Translations under genes and position numbers: made by a program
Notes under the pieces: model-generated
What the model was told of the DNA's origin: nothing
The model's input: the letters and a program-made list of their open reading frames with translations, nothing else
The model's database searches: none
In this document: piece after piece, positions 25,101 through 36,044 of the stretch
How the letters are laid out: the number at the start of each line of letters is the position of its first letter
How positions within the stretch are numbered: the first letter of the stretch is position 1
Assembly: GCA_037349105.1 (NCBI GenBank)
Contig: JAYJMM010000070.1
Location: 806,001-870,000, forward strand
DNA: 64,000 nt
From: Limnomonas spitsbergensis
Taxonomy: Eukaryota; Chlorophyta; Chlorophyceae; Chlamydomonadales
Direction of reading: 5' to 3'

Positions 25101-25745
25101 CTGCGCGAAAGGCTTCATGCAGACCACTTGCTTGCCGGTGGCATGCATCAAACCTCTCGCATCGCATGTTGTCCGGTCAGCAATCTTCCAGTTTTCCGAA
25201 CTGAGAACTGTGTCTGATGGCAAGGACTAATAACGATAGGGGGCTGAATTGTCCTTTCAACCTCCCACCCTCCGCCCTCTGCCAAATTATGTGTCCATTC
25301 CCTCTCTGCTGCCCCTCAATCAATCTTTTAGTGCAATGACATCTTCCGGCTATAGACGAGAGACCTAAAACCTGAACCTTCGACTGTTATAAATGCAAAA
25401 TATCTCAACATTTACCTTTGTAGATGCAGGAGATCTCGACACTTTTTGTAGGTGCAGGAGATCTCAACCGTCGACCCTGAACACTTACAGATGTGCAAGA
25501 TCTACGAGCAAGCGATGCACGAGGAGGAGCCGAACCAGCTGGCCAACATAGGCATCCGGACCCTGGGCGTTTGCTATGCTGTAGCGCAAGCTTGGCGGCA
25601 TTGACCATGCCCGCACAATCCTGGCGCATTTCAGCAAGCTCTGCAACCCGCAGCACGAGGAGGCATTTGGGCTGAGTGGAAGGAGTTCAAGGTGGCACAC
25701 TGAAACGAGGACATAGGACATGTTACGCAATCAGAGGTGAAGGGA
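22190..25745 (+). pseudogene. Decayed partial second copy of SYF1
   Basis: Exon-like remnants occur in the order of SYF1 and on the same strand. About 22190-22320: FICQPGMPVTA, then FFQYLKLEPMHKE, an in-frame stop, IVYLKV. About 23512-23640: YYLIRRGMFVKARDTFKEGL, a stop, then KFSLIFDAYTQ. About 24066-24213: FEVSLIRAKMEQMAD, then a frameshift and DVPAMLDD in another frame. About 25060-25100: the GGCTTGGCCAAGCATGCC-type exon reduced to CCTGGCTGAGCACGCCACGG. About 25490-25738: KIYEQAMHEEEPNQLA, a frameshift, then the LRNQR region with a donor-like AGGTGAAG. Stops, frameshifts and missing exons make it non-functional for SYF1. It covers middle HAT repeats absent from the functional copy's part in this window, plus two exons that are also present there. 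Introns survive, so this is a DNA-level duplication, not a retrocopy. Confidence 0.8.
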
Positions 25746-25827
25746 AGGTCAATGGATGTCTTCTTTAAAGAGGTAGGTGTGGGGGAATGGATGGTGCTTA
25801 CTTGGGAAAGTTGCGAGCCTTCATTTC

Positions 25828-26040
25828 ATACCTGGCCTGTCCTGTGATTTACTACCTGGCTTGTCCTGTGATGTAATACCTGGCCTGCCCTGTGATTTAA
25901 TACCTGACCTGTCCTGTGATTTAATACCTGGCCTGCCCTGTGATTTAATACCTGGCCTGTCCTGTAATTTAATACCTGGCCTGTCCTGTGATTCAATTCC
26001 TGGCCTGCCCGAGGCTTGAATACCTGCCCTGCCCTATGAC
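25828..26040. repeat. 24-bp tandem repeat, about 8 copies
   Basis: The unit is like CTGGCCTGCCCTGTGATTTA followed by ATAC. Copies vary at a few sites and decay at the right end. It begins about 90 bases after the last SYF1 pseudo-exon, so in the ancestral gene it would have lain just inside an intron. ORFs over it (GLSCDLIP periods) are artefacts. Confidence 0.85.
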
Positions 26041-27052
26041 TTATTTCCGTACCTGACGCCGCCTGTGTTGTTCATTTTTTTTTAGTGCACCCTTAAATAC
26101 AATGTGAACAGTGACATCCCATCTTAAATTAGCTGGCATAGATGAGGGACGATCGGACACCCACCATCCACTATTTGTAGGTGCTCGTACCGCCTCATAA
26201 TTTTGGAAATGTGAATGGGAAGGCCCCTGTATAGATGCTAGGTACCCCTTTCATATCATAAATATCGTGTAGTTCACATCTTCGTCAAATGGCCAGAAAA
26301 AACGGGAATTTCTGAAATGCATTTATCCAGAGACCCCCAGCTGAATAGGTCTGCAAACGGGAACTGAGATAGGTATTGCCAGGTAGTGCTCTAGTACGGT
26401 ACAAAATTGAATTCCTGATGCTATCAGTTTCGTCGTATGTACTTCCTGTTCATGTTCGCCTTTACGCAGGAATCTCAGCTGCCCACAAGGACCACAAGCG
26501 CACCCAGGCTGTATTTTGTATCTGGGAATCATGATTGGGCGGCCAGCCTCACACTAAATGACGAAGTCCTGGAAAAATGGGAAATGAGGCTGGCCAAGTC
26601 ACTGGGGGAGGGCAGCTAGGAGACCCACGGTTGGGATATGTTTGCTTTCTTACTTCTTGCATTTGAGGCAGTCAAGTTACGCTGATTGGCACCAGATGTC
26701 CAATAGTCCATGTGACCGTGCCATTTGTTCTTAGTCGTCGCACTCATGTTTCTTACATGTGCACCACCGATGTGCACTATGAAGCCAATCAAGTCTAAAC
26801 TGCTATGTGATTATTAGCGATCGAGAGAATTCATGCAATCATGTCGATGACCAACCACCGGTTCTTATAGGAAGAGTGACACCCCGAGACGGGGTGCGTC
26901 GATGGTAGGGGACACTCGGCACAGCCTGCCACACTTTCCCAAAGACTTTTCCTTGGCACTGCTCAGATCGAAAAGATTGCATGAGTGTGTACCCTGGTAT
27001 GCACAGGCGTGCTATTTAATATTTTAATTATCGTACATATGCTTGCCGAGAA
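26041..27052. other. Intergenic: nothing secure
   Basis: An ORF at 26437-26619 (+) contains LYFVSGNHDW, which resembles the GNHD motif of metallophosphoesterases, but no other motif of that family is present. The right end should hold the promoter of the glycosyltransferase gene. Confidence 0.3.
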
Positions 27053-29623
27053 ATGACGACGATACGAGAATCAGCACATTTCCCCTTCAAGAAGCTCTGC
27101 AGTTATGCTGTCGTCGCGGCCGTGACATTCAGCGTGGCTCTATTCACATGCCTGCAATGTACGAGCCCTCATTATCACGATGGCTCTCAGGCAGGTGAGT
27201 TTCACGAGTGCATGCGGCACGTATAACGACTGACCTGCCTGCCCATGTGTAGCCCGATGCTTTATGTTTGAACGTCAGCTTGTGGATTTTGATTTTAACT
27301 GGTCATCACACGCGTGCTGAATGCGACATGTTGTCGCCCACAACGTTTCCGTGGGAAGCGGGCCAGAATCGTCTGATGACCGACTGACGGACGCTGGTAC
27401 ATGGTGACCGATGATGGACTCGAATCCATGGACTCCCAGCAGAGCTCCTTCGAAATTTAGTTGCCGAGCACCTTGCTTCATGTCGCCAGCATGATGATTT
27501 GCTGGCAGATATTATGCACCGCACGCCCCAGTATGCGGATTATCATTCCTTCGTGCACATGTGTCCCATGCACGTGTATGTGCCTTCAAACCTGTGGTAT
27601 CTGCCCCCCACAGGCACATTCTCAAGGAGTGACACGATTGCTCCATCGCGGTCGCTGCAACAAATACAGGGGGAAGGTGCCCCGAGACTTGGGTCAGGCA
27701 AGCATCATGCTTTCATCGAAAAAGGGTCGTCACATCGCAGACACAGGCATGAAGGCATGTTCAGGGCCAACCAAACACATCAGGAACATTTAGCTGGTGA
27801 GGCGGTGATGGAACTGCCGGGGCTCTACTTTTTCTGAAACTCTGGATGAGGTATAATCCACCACTCAATACGGTATATCAGCGTGGTTCGGCTGCATTTG
27901 TGGTGTGGTAAGACCTGCTGATCAAGCCTACGGCTGCACACTGATCAAGGCTTGGTCCCCATCGGCCCCACAAAGCCCAGTCAAGGATGAGGCCGCAATG
28001 AATGCCCAGCAGTGGCCGCCCGACGGCCACCACAAAGTCATTTGTCGCGCACTTAAACAAACACTGCAACCCTGTAAGCACCCTACCCCCTGCAGGCGTT
28101 CAGGCAGCCGCAACGGCTGAGCACGGATCCGAGACAGTGGAGCCACCAAAAATTAAAGGTGATTAAAGAGACAGCTGTTATTTCAGCTCGGAGCAGCTAC
28201 CGGTGTACAGGCTACCAGTCAAACATGGATGTGGCTTCACGCCAGTGCATGGCCACCAGAATTAGGGATGTGCCTGCTGCGACTTGGGTTCGTATCTATC
28301 AGCTTGAGGCACCGCCTGGAAATATATCCATAGCCTTCATGACAGCAGCAGCCCCATTCCTTCTCTCTGACGTCCTGGGTATACCTCTGCCCGTCACACT
28401 AGTGAGGAGTTTGGCCGATAGAGAACTCCCAATGGCTGGGGGACTGAAAACGGTCTCATCATTGTTTATTTTAGTGCTCATTAGACCACCTTTGGCAGGC
28501 CGACGGGCGACGGGCAGCCACTGCAGGGCTGATGGGGACCAAACCTTGTCTAACCTACAGCTGTCAGCCTAAGCAGCAGGGCATGCTGCACCAGGCCCCC
28601 ACAGGGTTCAGACGTGATTTTTACTGAATTATAGCTGACCCCCCCTGACAGAATTTGTTCCTCATGCTCTTCTTACCTCCTCCTTGTGCAGATAAGTCCA
28701 CAGCCTCCGGCAACGCAGTCATGATTGCTATGATTGGCCGTGACGTTGTCCGCATGCTGCCCCAAGTCCTGCTCAACATCGAGCTGCTCGGAGACCGATT
28801 CTACCGAGCACACGTGGTGCTAGTTGAGAACGACTCTGTGGATGGCACCCAAGAGGCCTTCACCACCTGGGCTGCAAAGTACGTCTCAGAGAGGGCGGGC
28901 CAGCAGCAGTCAACAGCACAGCTCGTCAGCTTCGTGGGGAACGCAGGAAAGAAGGACTTGCGCACGCTCGGCATTGCCCGCAACAAATACCTTGATCTGC
29001 TGGCCCAACCGCAGCATGCCGAGATAGATTACTTGATCGCGGTTGATACAGACATGTGCTGCGACTGGGAGGTGGACAGGCTTCTTAAGGTGATCAACAG
29101 CATGCTGCCGTACAGCGGCAAAGAGTGGCACGCGCTCCTCGCTAACGGAGCCTGCGGATGGTACAAATTAGGGGCTGGGCCAGGCCAGCAGAAGGAGGGG
29201 GTGCAGCCCAACACGCCCAACAGCGCACCTGTTTATTGTGACCTGTTTGCATTCCGGGATGGACTCGGCCGAGCGCGCCGCATGCAAGACAGCCAGCTTT
29301 GGCTACTGCCAGACACCTGCGAGCTACCGTACTTGAGCGAGGACAACAAGCGGGGGCTGGATTGTGAGACCCTTGGAGGTCAGCCCCATTACCCGGTGCA
29401 TTCGGCTTTTGGTGGCTGGGGCATGTATAGGGCGGACCTCTTCCGGCCGCTCTTGTCGGTCGGTGAGGGGGGTGACAGCGAGGTGGCCAAGGCAGCTTGC
29501 AGGCACGACGAATCCTACGGCTGTGAGCACGTGTCCTTGAGCAAGTGCATCCGGGAGCAACGCAACGGGACGCTGCTTGTCCCGACAGGCCTTGTGATCA
29601 ACTGGGGTGGCTGTGGGGGGTGA
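27053..29623 (+). CDS. Type II membrane glycosyltransferase (GT-A type, CAP59/GT69-like)
   Basis: Exons 27053-27194, 27443-27796, 28692-29623 join in phase to 475 residues. The N-terminus is a short basic cytosolic tail followed by one hydrophobic segment at about residues 17-37 (YAVVAAVTFSVALFTCLQC), a classic Golgi signal anchor. The catalytic domain starts about residue 170 (VMIAMIGRDVVRMLPQVLLN). It has LVENDSVDGT, the RTLGIARNKYLDLL motif, and VDTDM at about 283-287 as the metal- and nucleotide-sugar-binding DxD. Near the end come HSAFGGWGMYRADLFR and CEHVSLSKCI. The arrangement recalls fungal CAP59-type mannosyltransferases (GT69). Donor, acceptor and linkage cannot be told. Probably Golgi, acting on cell-wall or secreted glycans. 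Exon 2 has lower coding character than exon 3 and could differ in detail. Confidence 0.75.
27870..28100 (+). repeat. SINE-like dispersed repeat, copy B
   Basis: Carries CAAGGCTTGGTCCCCATCGG at about 27946, CAGTGGCCGCCCGACGGCC and GCGCACTTAAACAAACACT, the shared block order of the family. It lies in intron 2 of the glycosyltransferase gene and faces copy C in inverted orientation. Confidence 0.65.
28465..28640 (-). repeat. SINE-like dispersed repeat, copy C (inverted relative to B)
   Basis: The reverse complement reads CCTGGTGCAGCATGCCCTGC, then ACAAGGTTTGGTCCCCATCA, GCAGTGGCTGCCCGTCGCCC and GAGCACTAAAATAAACAATG. It ends about 50 bases before the acceptor of glycosyltransferase exon 3. Confidence 0.7.
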
Positions 29624-30879
29624 TGTACAGATGGCAGCAGCAGGTGGGGTGGCTGTCCTTAGGCAGCCATCTGGGGTGTTGGTTTGAGATAGTCAAAGAG
29701 ACGTTGCTGTTCTAGGGCATTCATTTGCTGTTGCTGGTTTGAGGTAGTCCAGAGATGTTGCTGATCTTCAGCAGTCATTTGCTGTTGCTGGTTGAAGGTA
29801 GTCAACAGACGTTGTTGTGTGAAGGTAGTAATCTAAGGCCCCAGTCAGCTGCTGCTCTCAGCCCATCTCAAGGACACAAACCTCGGGACATGATTCCCTG
29901 AACCTTTGTGGCTCATACCTACTGAGATTCGTCTCAAACTTTATTCGCTCAATGGGATTCATTCCCACGCCATTTGTCTTTGGTGATGTGAGGGTTGTTT
30001 CCTTCAAGGGTTGCTATTTTTGCGCCCTCTGCTCTAGTTTATTCAATCCTTTAATGGGTTTACAGGAACATGTCCCATGCATAAAACGTGATTATCCTCT
30101 GGACTGGCAACTTGATACCACGCGATTACCAGATCATAAGCTGGACTCACAGTAAATGTACGTCTTTGTATATTCAGGTGTTTATTCAAGGACAGATTTA
30201 CATGGCGTTTCTCATTCACCATTCATTTGATCTGGCTGGTTTGCAAATATCAGATGCAAGGTACCAGTAGTTATCACATTTGAATAGTTGGTGCATTAGT
30301 GCATAGGACAGGTGCTGGCCAAACTGGCTATAGCACAGATGCTAAGTAAAATATTGCGTGGCTCTAAAAGATACTGAAGAGACCGTTTGGGCATACCAGA
30401 CACCAAATTCCCCCCAGATACTTTATGTTTGACTTCTGGCCATGGCCTGATTTTCGACAGCGCTAGTATTTGTGACGCAGTAACACTACCGCTTTGTCAA
30501 TGCGGCATGCCAGGGGGGGCTCATGTAAACGCATGCCATATTCTTTTACTTATGAAGCAGATACAAAGAAAACGCATCAAGTGTGGCCAGGATTGAATCA
30601 TTCTCATGTGACATTGAAAGCATTGGCGACTATGAAAGTGGCGGATCATAGGGTGGGTAAAAAGCATTACTTAGAGGGCAAAGCATGCCAGGGCTGTACC
30701 TGTGGCTGCTGTTGCTCTCTCTGCTGCTACTGTCGTGGCTAACGTAGCTGCTCCAGCTGCTGCTACTCCTGCTGCACCTCCTACGTTTGCTGGCGCTGTT
30801 GGTCCTGAAGTGCACTGCTTTGAAGGGTTAGCTTTTATTTATAACCTATCTGGCGGCGGCAGGAGCATTACCGGCATGG
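29624..30879. other. Intergenic: nothing recognised
   Basis: Starts with the glycosyltransferase 3' UTR, where GTTGCTG...GGTAGTC blocks repeat three or four times (29,690-29,830). The remainder up to the KIX-like ORF has GCT-rich stretches near 30,700-30,790 that may be a decayed alanine-rich part of a KIX-like copy. Confidence 0.4.
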
Positions 30880-31332
30880 CTACTTAACCGCAGAAGCTTG
30901 CGGGGCATGGTATTTAGGCAACCCACCACCACCATCCATGCTGAGCCTTTGCTTCTGACGGTGCCTTTGCATCTGGTAAAACCGGGCGGTGAGCACTTCG
31001 ATTTCTTCCTGAAAGCGCTGTTCCGTCGCAGCATCAAGGTAGTTCTCAAGCGAGGCTGCATAAGTGTACAATTGAAGCTCTAGCCTTGGAATTAGGATTG
31101 ATAGATCCTCCTCGTTGATGTCAGGGAGCCTAAAGTGAAAATACTCGATCTGTCTCCGCTTCATGAACTGGCGGTGGATGGCATCGCACATTGGAACGCG
31201 CCACAAAGAGGGCCTGCTACCAGGATATTGGCCGGGTGCCGCTGCTGCTGCTGAGAAGCGACCATTAGGTTGGCCCAGCGTTGCTGTTGCTGCAGGTGGG
31301 GGGCTGCAGCAAGGTCTCAAAAGGGTCGACAT
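30880..31332 (-). CDS. Single KIX-like domain protein
   Basis: Uninterrupted ORF of 150 codons from an ATG. An alanine/proline-rich N-terminus leads to one module: LWRVPMCDAIHRQFM, then LSILIPRLELQLYTYAASLE and NYLDAATEQRFQEEIE. It lines up with both modules of the ORF at 36045-37199. The pattern of an I/L-x-x-LE-x-x-LY-x-x-A-x-SL-x-x-Y core followed by a helix resembles the KIX fold of MED15/CBP-type coactivators, which bind activation domains. The C-terminus is Gln/Arg-rich, then Gly-rich. A transcription-coactivator role is inference. No intron seen; it may be one exon of a longer gene. Confidence 0.6.
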   Translation of the reverse strand: MSTLLRPCCSPPPAATATLGQPNGRFSAAAAAPGQYPGSRPSLWRVPMCDAIHRQFMKRRQIEYFHFRLPDINEEDLSILIPRLELQLYTYAASLENYLDAATEQRFQEEIEVLTARFYQMQRHRQKQRLSMDGGGGLPKYHAPQASAVK

Positions 31333-32690
31333 TGTTGGTGACAGTATCAGATATCACTCGTTGATGAGGCGTGACCCACTGCGATAACAATAATTTGCTA
31401 ATTTTAAACGCTTAGGACAGGTTTTGCACTCAGAAATCCTACAATGCATGAAAATACGAAGCCTTGATAATGAAGCCTTCAGGGCTTCAGGTGCATACGC
31501 TGTTCCCAAGATTAGGCAAGATGAAGTCCCAAACACAACCCAATGTGGCATATCATAACAGATCACCTCCAGGGGACACAGGGGGAAACTCATGTTTTGG
31601 TGAAAAAGAAGAATCCTGATTAAACTTGGGCAGAGGCCTCTGTATCAGATCAATATTGGGCAGAGGCCTTTGTATCAGATACTCTCCTGACCTTCATTTG
31701 TTCCCTAGCTAACAAAGCTAATGGCTCAGACCTATCTCTTACGCCGCAGGCAACCTCATGACCATTAGATCTGCCAGCTAAGTTGTAAGATGGCTCCCCC
31801 CTGGTTAGACTGCTCTAGAATTTGGGAAATCTGTATCCAAACATGCACTCACCGTGAGCAACGCGGGCAGTTGTCCTAGCACGGCCACTCAATGGCCCAC
31901 TCAATGGTATTGATAATGACTGTCCGGCAAACACGTTCAGGAAGTGCCTGATAGATCAGGACACGAAAGCGTTCACGAATGAAGATCCAGGCCTGTTTAT
32001 TTCAAAATTTGATCCACATTTATTAAAATGAAACTACCCAAGGCAGGCTTTATAAAACCCTACTCGTTCGTCACGCAGTGACAACCAAGAGCCGACATCC
32101 GTGATTTGCTGCATTCGCACTCGCGCAATACCAGTCAATCAGAGGTGGGGGGGTGGGGAGCGGGTGCGGCTGGCATCCACCGCTGGCATCGGCGGTGTGG
32201 GCCCGGTACCCCAAATCTGGATCCGAGGGGTCTCGTCATCGTCTCGTCCACGTCAGCATTGCTTTGTTTTCAAATCGAGCATCAGTGCATGAGTCATCAA
32301 GGGGTACAGAGAAAGGGCATAGATAGAGAAAGATCTGAACAGGGGCAGGTCTCCAATGATTGCAGGATTTCCCCTTAAGCCTGCTCTCCTACAGCAGGAA
32401 GGACAGAGCCATAAAGGGTCACAACTTGGCTTCTATCCAGCACTGTCCGGACAATTGGCGACCATGAGTGAGTGCGAGCTGCCTCCAGGGACATTTACTT
32501 GTTCCATTGTCAAAAGCTATGCCCATACTATTCCCATACTCCCCCCTGGATCACCCTCTTCGCCAGTCAGTTCAGCTATACGAGGAAAGGCAAGGCCTTA
32601 GCCATGCATATTCCCAGGCCAGGCCGGATTTTCGTTTCGCCCTTCGATTTAGAGATATCGCTTTTTAATAGCGCCGTAGCACGCTTCAGG
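31333..32690. other. Intergenic: nothing recognised
   Basis: Contains a short direct repeat, GGGCAGAGGCCT(C/T)TGTATCAGAT, at about 31,630 and 31,660. The sequence leading into the LINE from about 32,470 may be degraded LINE 5' sequence, but I cannot show it. Confidence 0.4.
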
Positions 32691-32699
32691 TCGCTTTCC

Positions 32700-34640
32700 T
32701 CCCCAGGCATGTAGTTCATGCTCAACGGGCAGCTGTAGCAGCTGGCGGCCGCAGCAAACTGCATGTGGCCTTTGTGGACTTCACCTAGGCTTATGAATGT
32801 TTGCCCCAGGGGCAGCTTTGGCAGCATCTATCTGAGCACCTTTGCATGCCATCAGGCCTTTTGCGCGCTGTCCAAGCAATTTATATAGGTGCAGTCTACA
32901 CGCTCACAGACGGCCATAAAAGCACTCGCCCTGTTCCTTGCATCAGTGGTATCAAGCAGGGTTGCCCTCTCAGCCCCCTGCTCTTCAGCCTCTACATCAA
33001 CGACCTGCCAGGTATTTTTGCATTTAAATGCCCGGCAGAGGGCGATACGCTGGAGGCGGGGCCACGTATCAGGTGCCTGTTATATGCGGACGATCTCTCC
33101 CTGCTAACCGGCAGCCAGGAAGGGCTGCAGCGCATGCTCGTTGCCCTGCATGATTACGCCACAGTTTAACAGCTCCGGGTCACCATCAGCAAGACCGGCA
33201 TTTTGGATTTTGGCAGCCGCTTAGCAGCGCAGCGCAGGCAACCAGCCCACACATGCGTGTACGGCCCAGAGAGGACAGCGCTGAAGTGTGTTCAAGAATT
33301 CTGATTCTTGGGCATCATTCAGCACGAGAGCGGCAGCATGCAGAAGGCCATGCAAGGTAGTGAGGTGTCTCTGGCTGCCGCGTTGCACCGTGTCCACCGC
33401 ATGGCAGCCAAGGTGCGTCTGAGGTATCATCTGCCTGCACCCATCCGGTTGGTGTCAGTCTATGCGGTGCCTGCGGCCAACTACAGTGATGTGGATAATG
33501 TGGGCCACCGGCGACCTCAAGCCGAGGCATTGCCTCAGCAGCAAGATGCAGTCTAGCTTGCTTCAGCACCTGCGCCAGGCTGCGGGGCTAACTGCATCCG
33601 CCGCTAGCTGGGGGGTCATGAGGAAGCTGCAGATCCACCCGTTACAGCGAGGTTGGTGGCGGCACGTACTCCGCTACTACAACGCAGCGGTAGTACCAGC
33701 AGCACAGCAAGACAACGCCCTCATGGCGGCCGCCATGCAGCTCGATGTCACACAGAACATCAAAGGGCGCAGCTGGTGCAGGGAATTGCTCAGTGCCTTG
33801 GAGGACCTGGAGTAGCCATACCCAAACTGAGTCAGACAGCGATTGCTCTGCAGCCTCTACCCGTAATGGAGGTGCTGGCGCTAGTGGACGCAGCCTATGA
33901 GAGGGCGCAGCTGGAGGTCGGCCTAGGTGATCCAAGAGACCCAGCCTTGGAGTATAGGTCTGCGGCCGCTTACCGTGCCTGGTTCCAGCCTACGGCGGGC
34001 ACAAGTGCAGGCAAGGAGCCGCACCAGCAAGAGGGAGTGCTTGTGTGCGCATAAACTGAAGGCTGTGGCTCGGCGCAATCAGCACGGCCAACACTCGGGG
34101 AAGGCGCAGCGGTCGACAGCGTGACACCCGCTGCTGCCAGAGATGCTGGGCAAAGGGAGCCGGCGAGCGTGTGGAGGATGCTTTATATCCTTTATATGCT
34201 TGCTTCCTATGCCCCAGCGTGCAGGATCACCGTAAGGAGCAGGGATGGGCAGGACCCCCAGACGGTGCTACAGATTTTCATGCTTTGTACCAGGGCAGGC
34301 TAGGGTGGGATACTCTGGCTTGTGTGGAGGATTTGGTAGCTTCCGTTGGGGCTTAGTCGTTTCCGAGGCCTGGCCTTCCTTTTTCTTCGTTTCCCTGGTG
34401 TATTTCTTTATTTTAGCCGCCTTAAAGGGCTAGGATCTGGACGGGCTGGGGATTCTTCAGACTTCCTTCCCTTTTGGGGCCGGTCTTTTCCTTCTCCGTT
34501 TTCCGTCTGTCCCTTTCCTTTCTCCTCGACCATAGTATTTAGTTTATTTTCCGCCCGACTAGAAAGTTGGGCGCCCACGCGGCTGAGCCTTTTCAGGCCC
34601 AGCGGTGTTATGTCATTGACTCATCAGTCACGCATCACAG
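32700..34640 (+). mobile_element. Decayed non-LTR retrotransposon (LINE), reverse transcriptase to 3' end
   Basis: The reverse transcriptase is recognisable: LHVAFVDFT, an in-frame TAG near 32,786, AYECLPQGQLW, then SGIKQGCPLSPLLFSLYIND (about 32,945-33,005) and LLYADDLSLL with the catalytic DD (about 33,078-33,107). Frameshifts and stops follow at 33,168 and 33,300. The downstream thumb and C-terminal region continues in shifting frames: ESGSMQKAMQGSEVSLAAAL, RLRYHLPAPIRL, LQHLRQAAGLTAS and a worn Cys/His end near 34,170-34,330. The 3' UTR is pyrimidine-rich and ends with AGTTGGGCGCCCACGCGGCT, GGCCCAGCGGTGTTATGTCA and TTGACTCATC, the tail shared with 9.4-10.2 kb and 57.25 kb. No poly(A) tract seen. 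An inactive L1/RandI-like element. Confidence 0.85.
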
Positions 34641-35160
34641 CGTACTTATCCTGCCTCTACTTTTACGGTTGCAGTCTGGCTACAAGTGATTGGATGAGTT
34701 TGCTGGCATGCTTCTCTCTCTTTACCCGCTGACCTTAACCTACCTCTTGGAGGCGTAAAATTTACATTCCCGGCTGGGGGAATGTTGCATGAACAGGTGG
34801 AAGGATGGAGGTGGAAGCCCTGGATATAACGAAACATCCAGGGTTGATTATGCCTCTAGTCCAAGCATGATGTACATTTATGTGCAAGATCTTTCTGCAG
34901 CAGTTGCAGCGTTAAATTCCAGGGCCACTCAGGAAGCCATGAGGCCATATTTGCTTCCCAAGTCATTATAATGAAACTAAAGAAATTGTTATGTGGGTAT
35001 CATCACCTTGAAGGACAAGGGGTCTGCATAAACTGGTTTTGAAACCCATTCTGGTAGAAAAAGGTTGCATAAGAACATTTCGCTATAGATCTGGTGCTCT
35101 AGGCTGTAGTCCCTTGCTTAAAATTACAGCCATCGTTGACTGGGGGTCGCATTTGGGATT
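34641..35160. other. Intergenic: nothing recognised
   Basis: Between the LINE end and the decayed KIX-like copy. No gene or repeat that I can support. Confidence 0.5.
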
Positions 35161-35419
35161 GGATCATTGACAGCTGAAAAGGGAATCATTGGACTTAAAA
35201 AGGCTGATTTGTCCTACAATTATATTTAAGCATAATTGTATAAGGAACTTATGATAAGGCATGTCAGGGCAGCCACCAAAAGGCAGTGGATGGGACATTG
35301 TATCGGACATGCCATGCTCATAGCTGGGGCGTATACGAGGACTTTCCAAACCCTGCGATGCTAAGAGATCTTTGCATGCAGGCCTCGACCTCTGCCATAA
35401 GGAAATAATGAAAGCTATT

Positions 35420-35935
35420 GACAGACTGATGCCAATCAGCCGCCACATAAGTTATGTTAGTTTCCTCTGTAGAAATAGGAACGGGAGGACCTGGCTCATC
35501 TCGGTACATAGTGCAACACGATAGCAGGATGATGATAGTGGTGGCATCCCGACCGTGGCAGCTTCAAGCAGCAGAAACAGGGGATTCACGAAGCCTTCTA
35601 GTATGGAGGCCCACCACGGCCATCCAGATTATTCACGTCATGCTGGTGCTGACAAACTTGCTGCAGCATGCTTCTGCTGCCTGTGCACAAATTTCTCGCA
35701 ACCTTCAGCTACTGCTCCAGCCGTTGGAGTCCAGCCGCAGGCTGCTGAGAAGTACCAACGAGGCTCCAGGTCTGGGACCAGGATAAGAGGACATGCTTTG
35801 ATCACTTCATCTGCATAGCACTCGTGTCCGTGCGCTGCAGGTGAAAACATTGTTGCTAGGCTTTGCTCCATGGATTGGTGGTAGATGGCATTACACACTT
35901 GACCTCGCCACAAAGAGGGGCCACGCTTTAATTAG
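35420..35935 (-). pseudogene. Decayed KIX-like gene copy
   Basis: From about 35,913 down it reads WRGQVCNAIYHQSMEQSLAT, matching the module start WHDPMHDAIHRLSMEQSLVK of the neighbour, then a decayed core (LILVPDLEPRW). Near 35,510-35,430 another frame reads ALCTEMSQVLPFLFLQRKLT, which matches the C-terminal VNAMYLNEVLRPYFYGEE of the intact ORF at the DNA level. Frames do not join and the second helix is lost. Gene debris from tandem duplication. Confidence 0.6.
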
Positions 35936-36044
35936 GCCGGCGCTGCTGCTGTTGCTGCTACTAGCTGTTCTGACGCTGCGACTGCTGCTGCTGCTGAGGG
36001 GCCATCACCAGTAGGTTGCATACAGAATGTAGTTGCATACAAAA

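Noticed and set aside
26437..26619. Metallophosphoesterase fragment (YFVSGNHDW)
   Set aside because: Only one motif, no partner motifs or exons nearby; likely chance.
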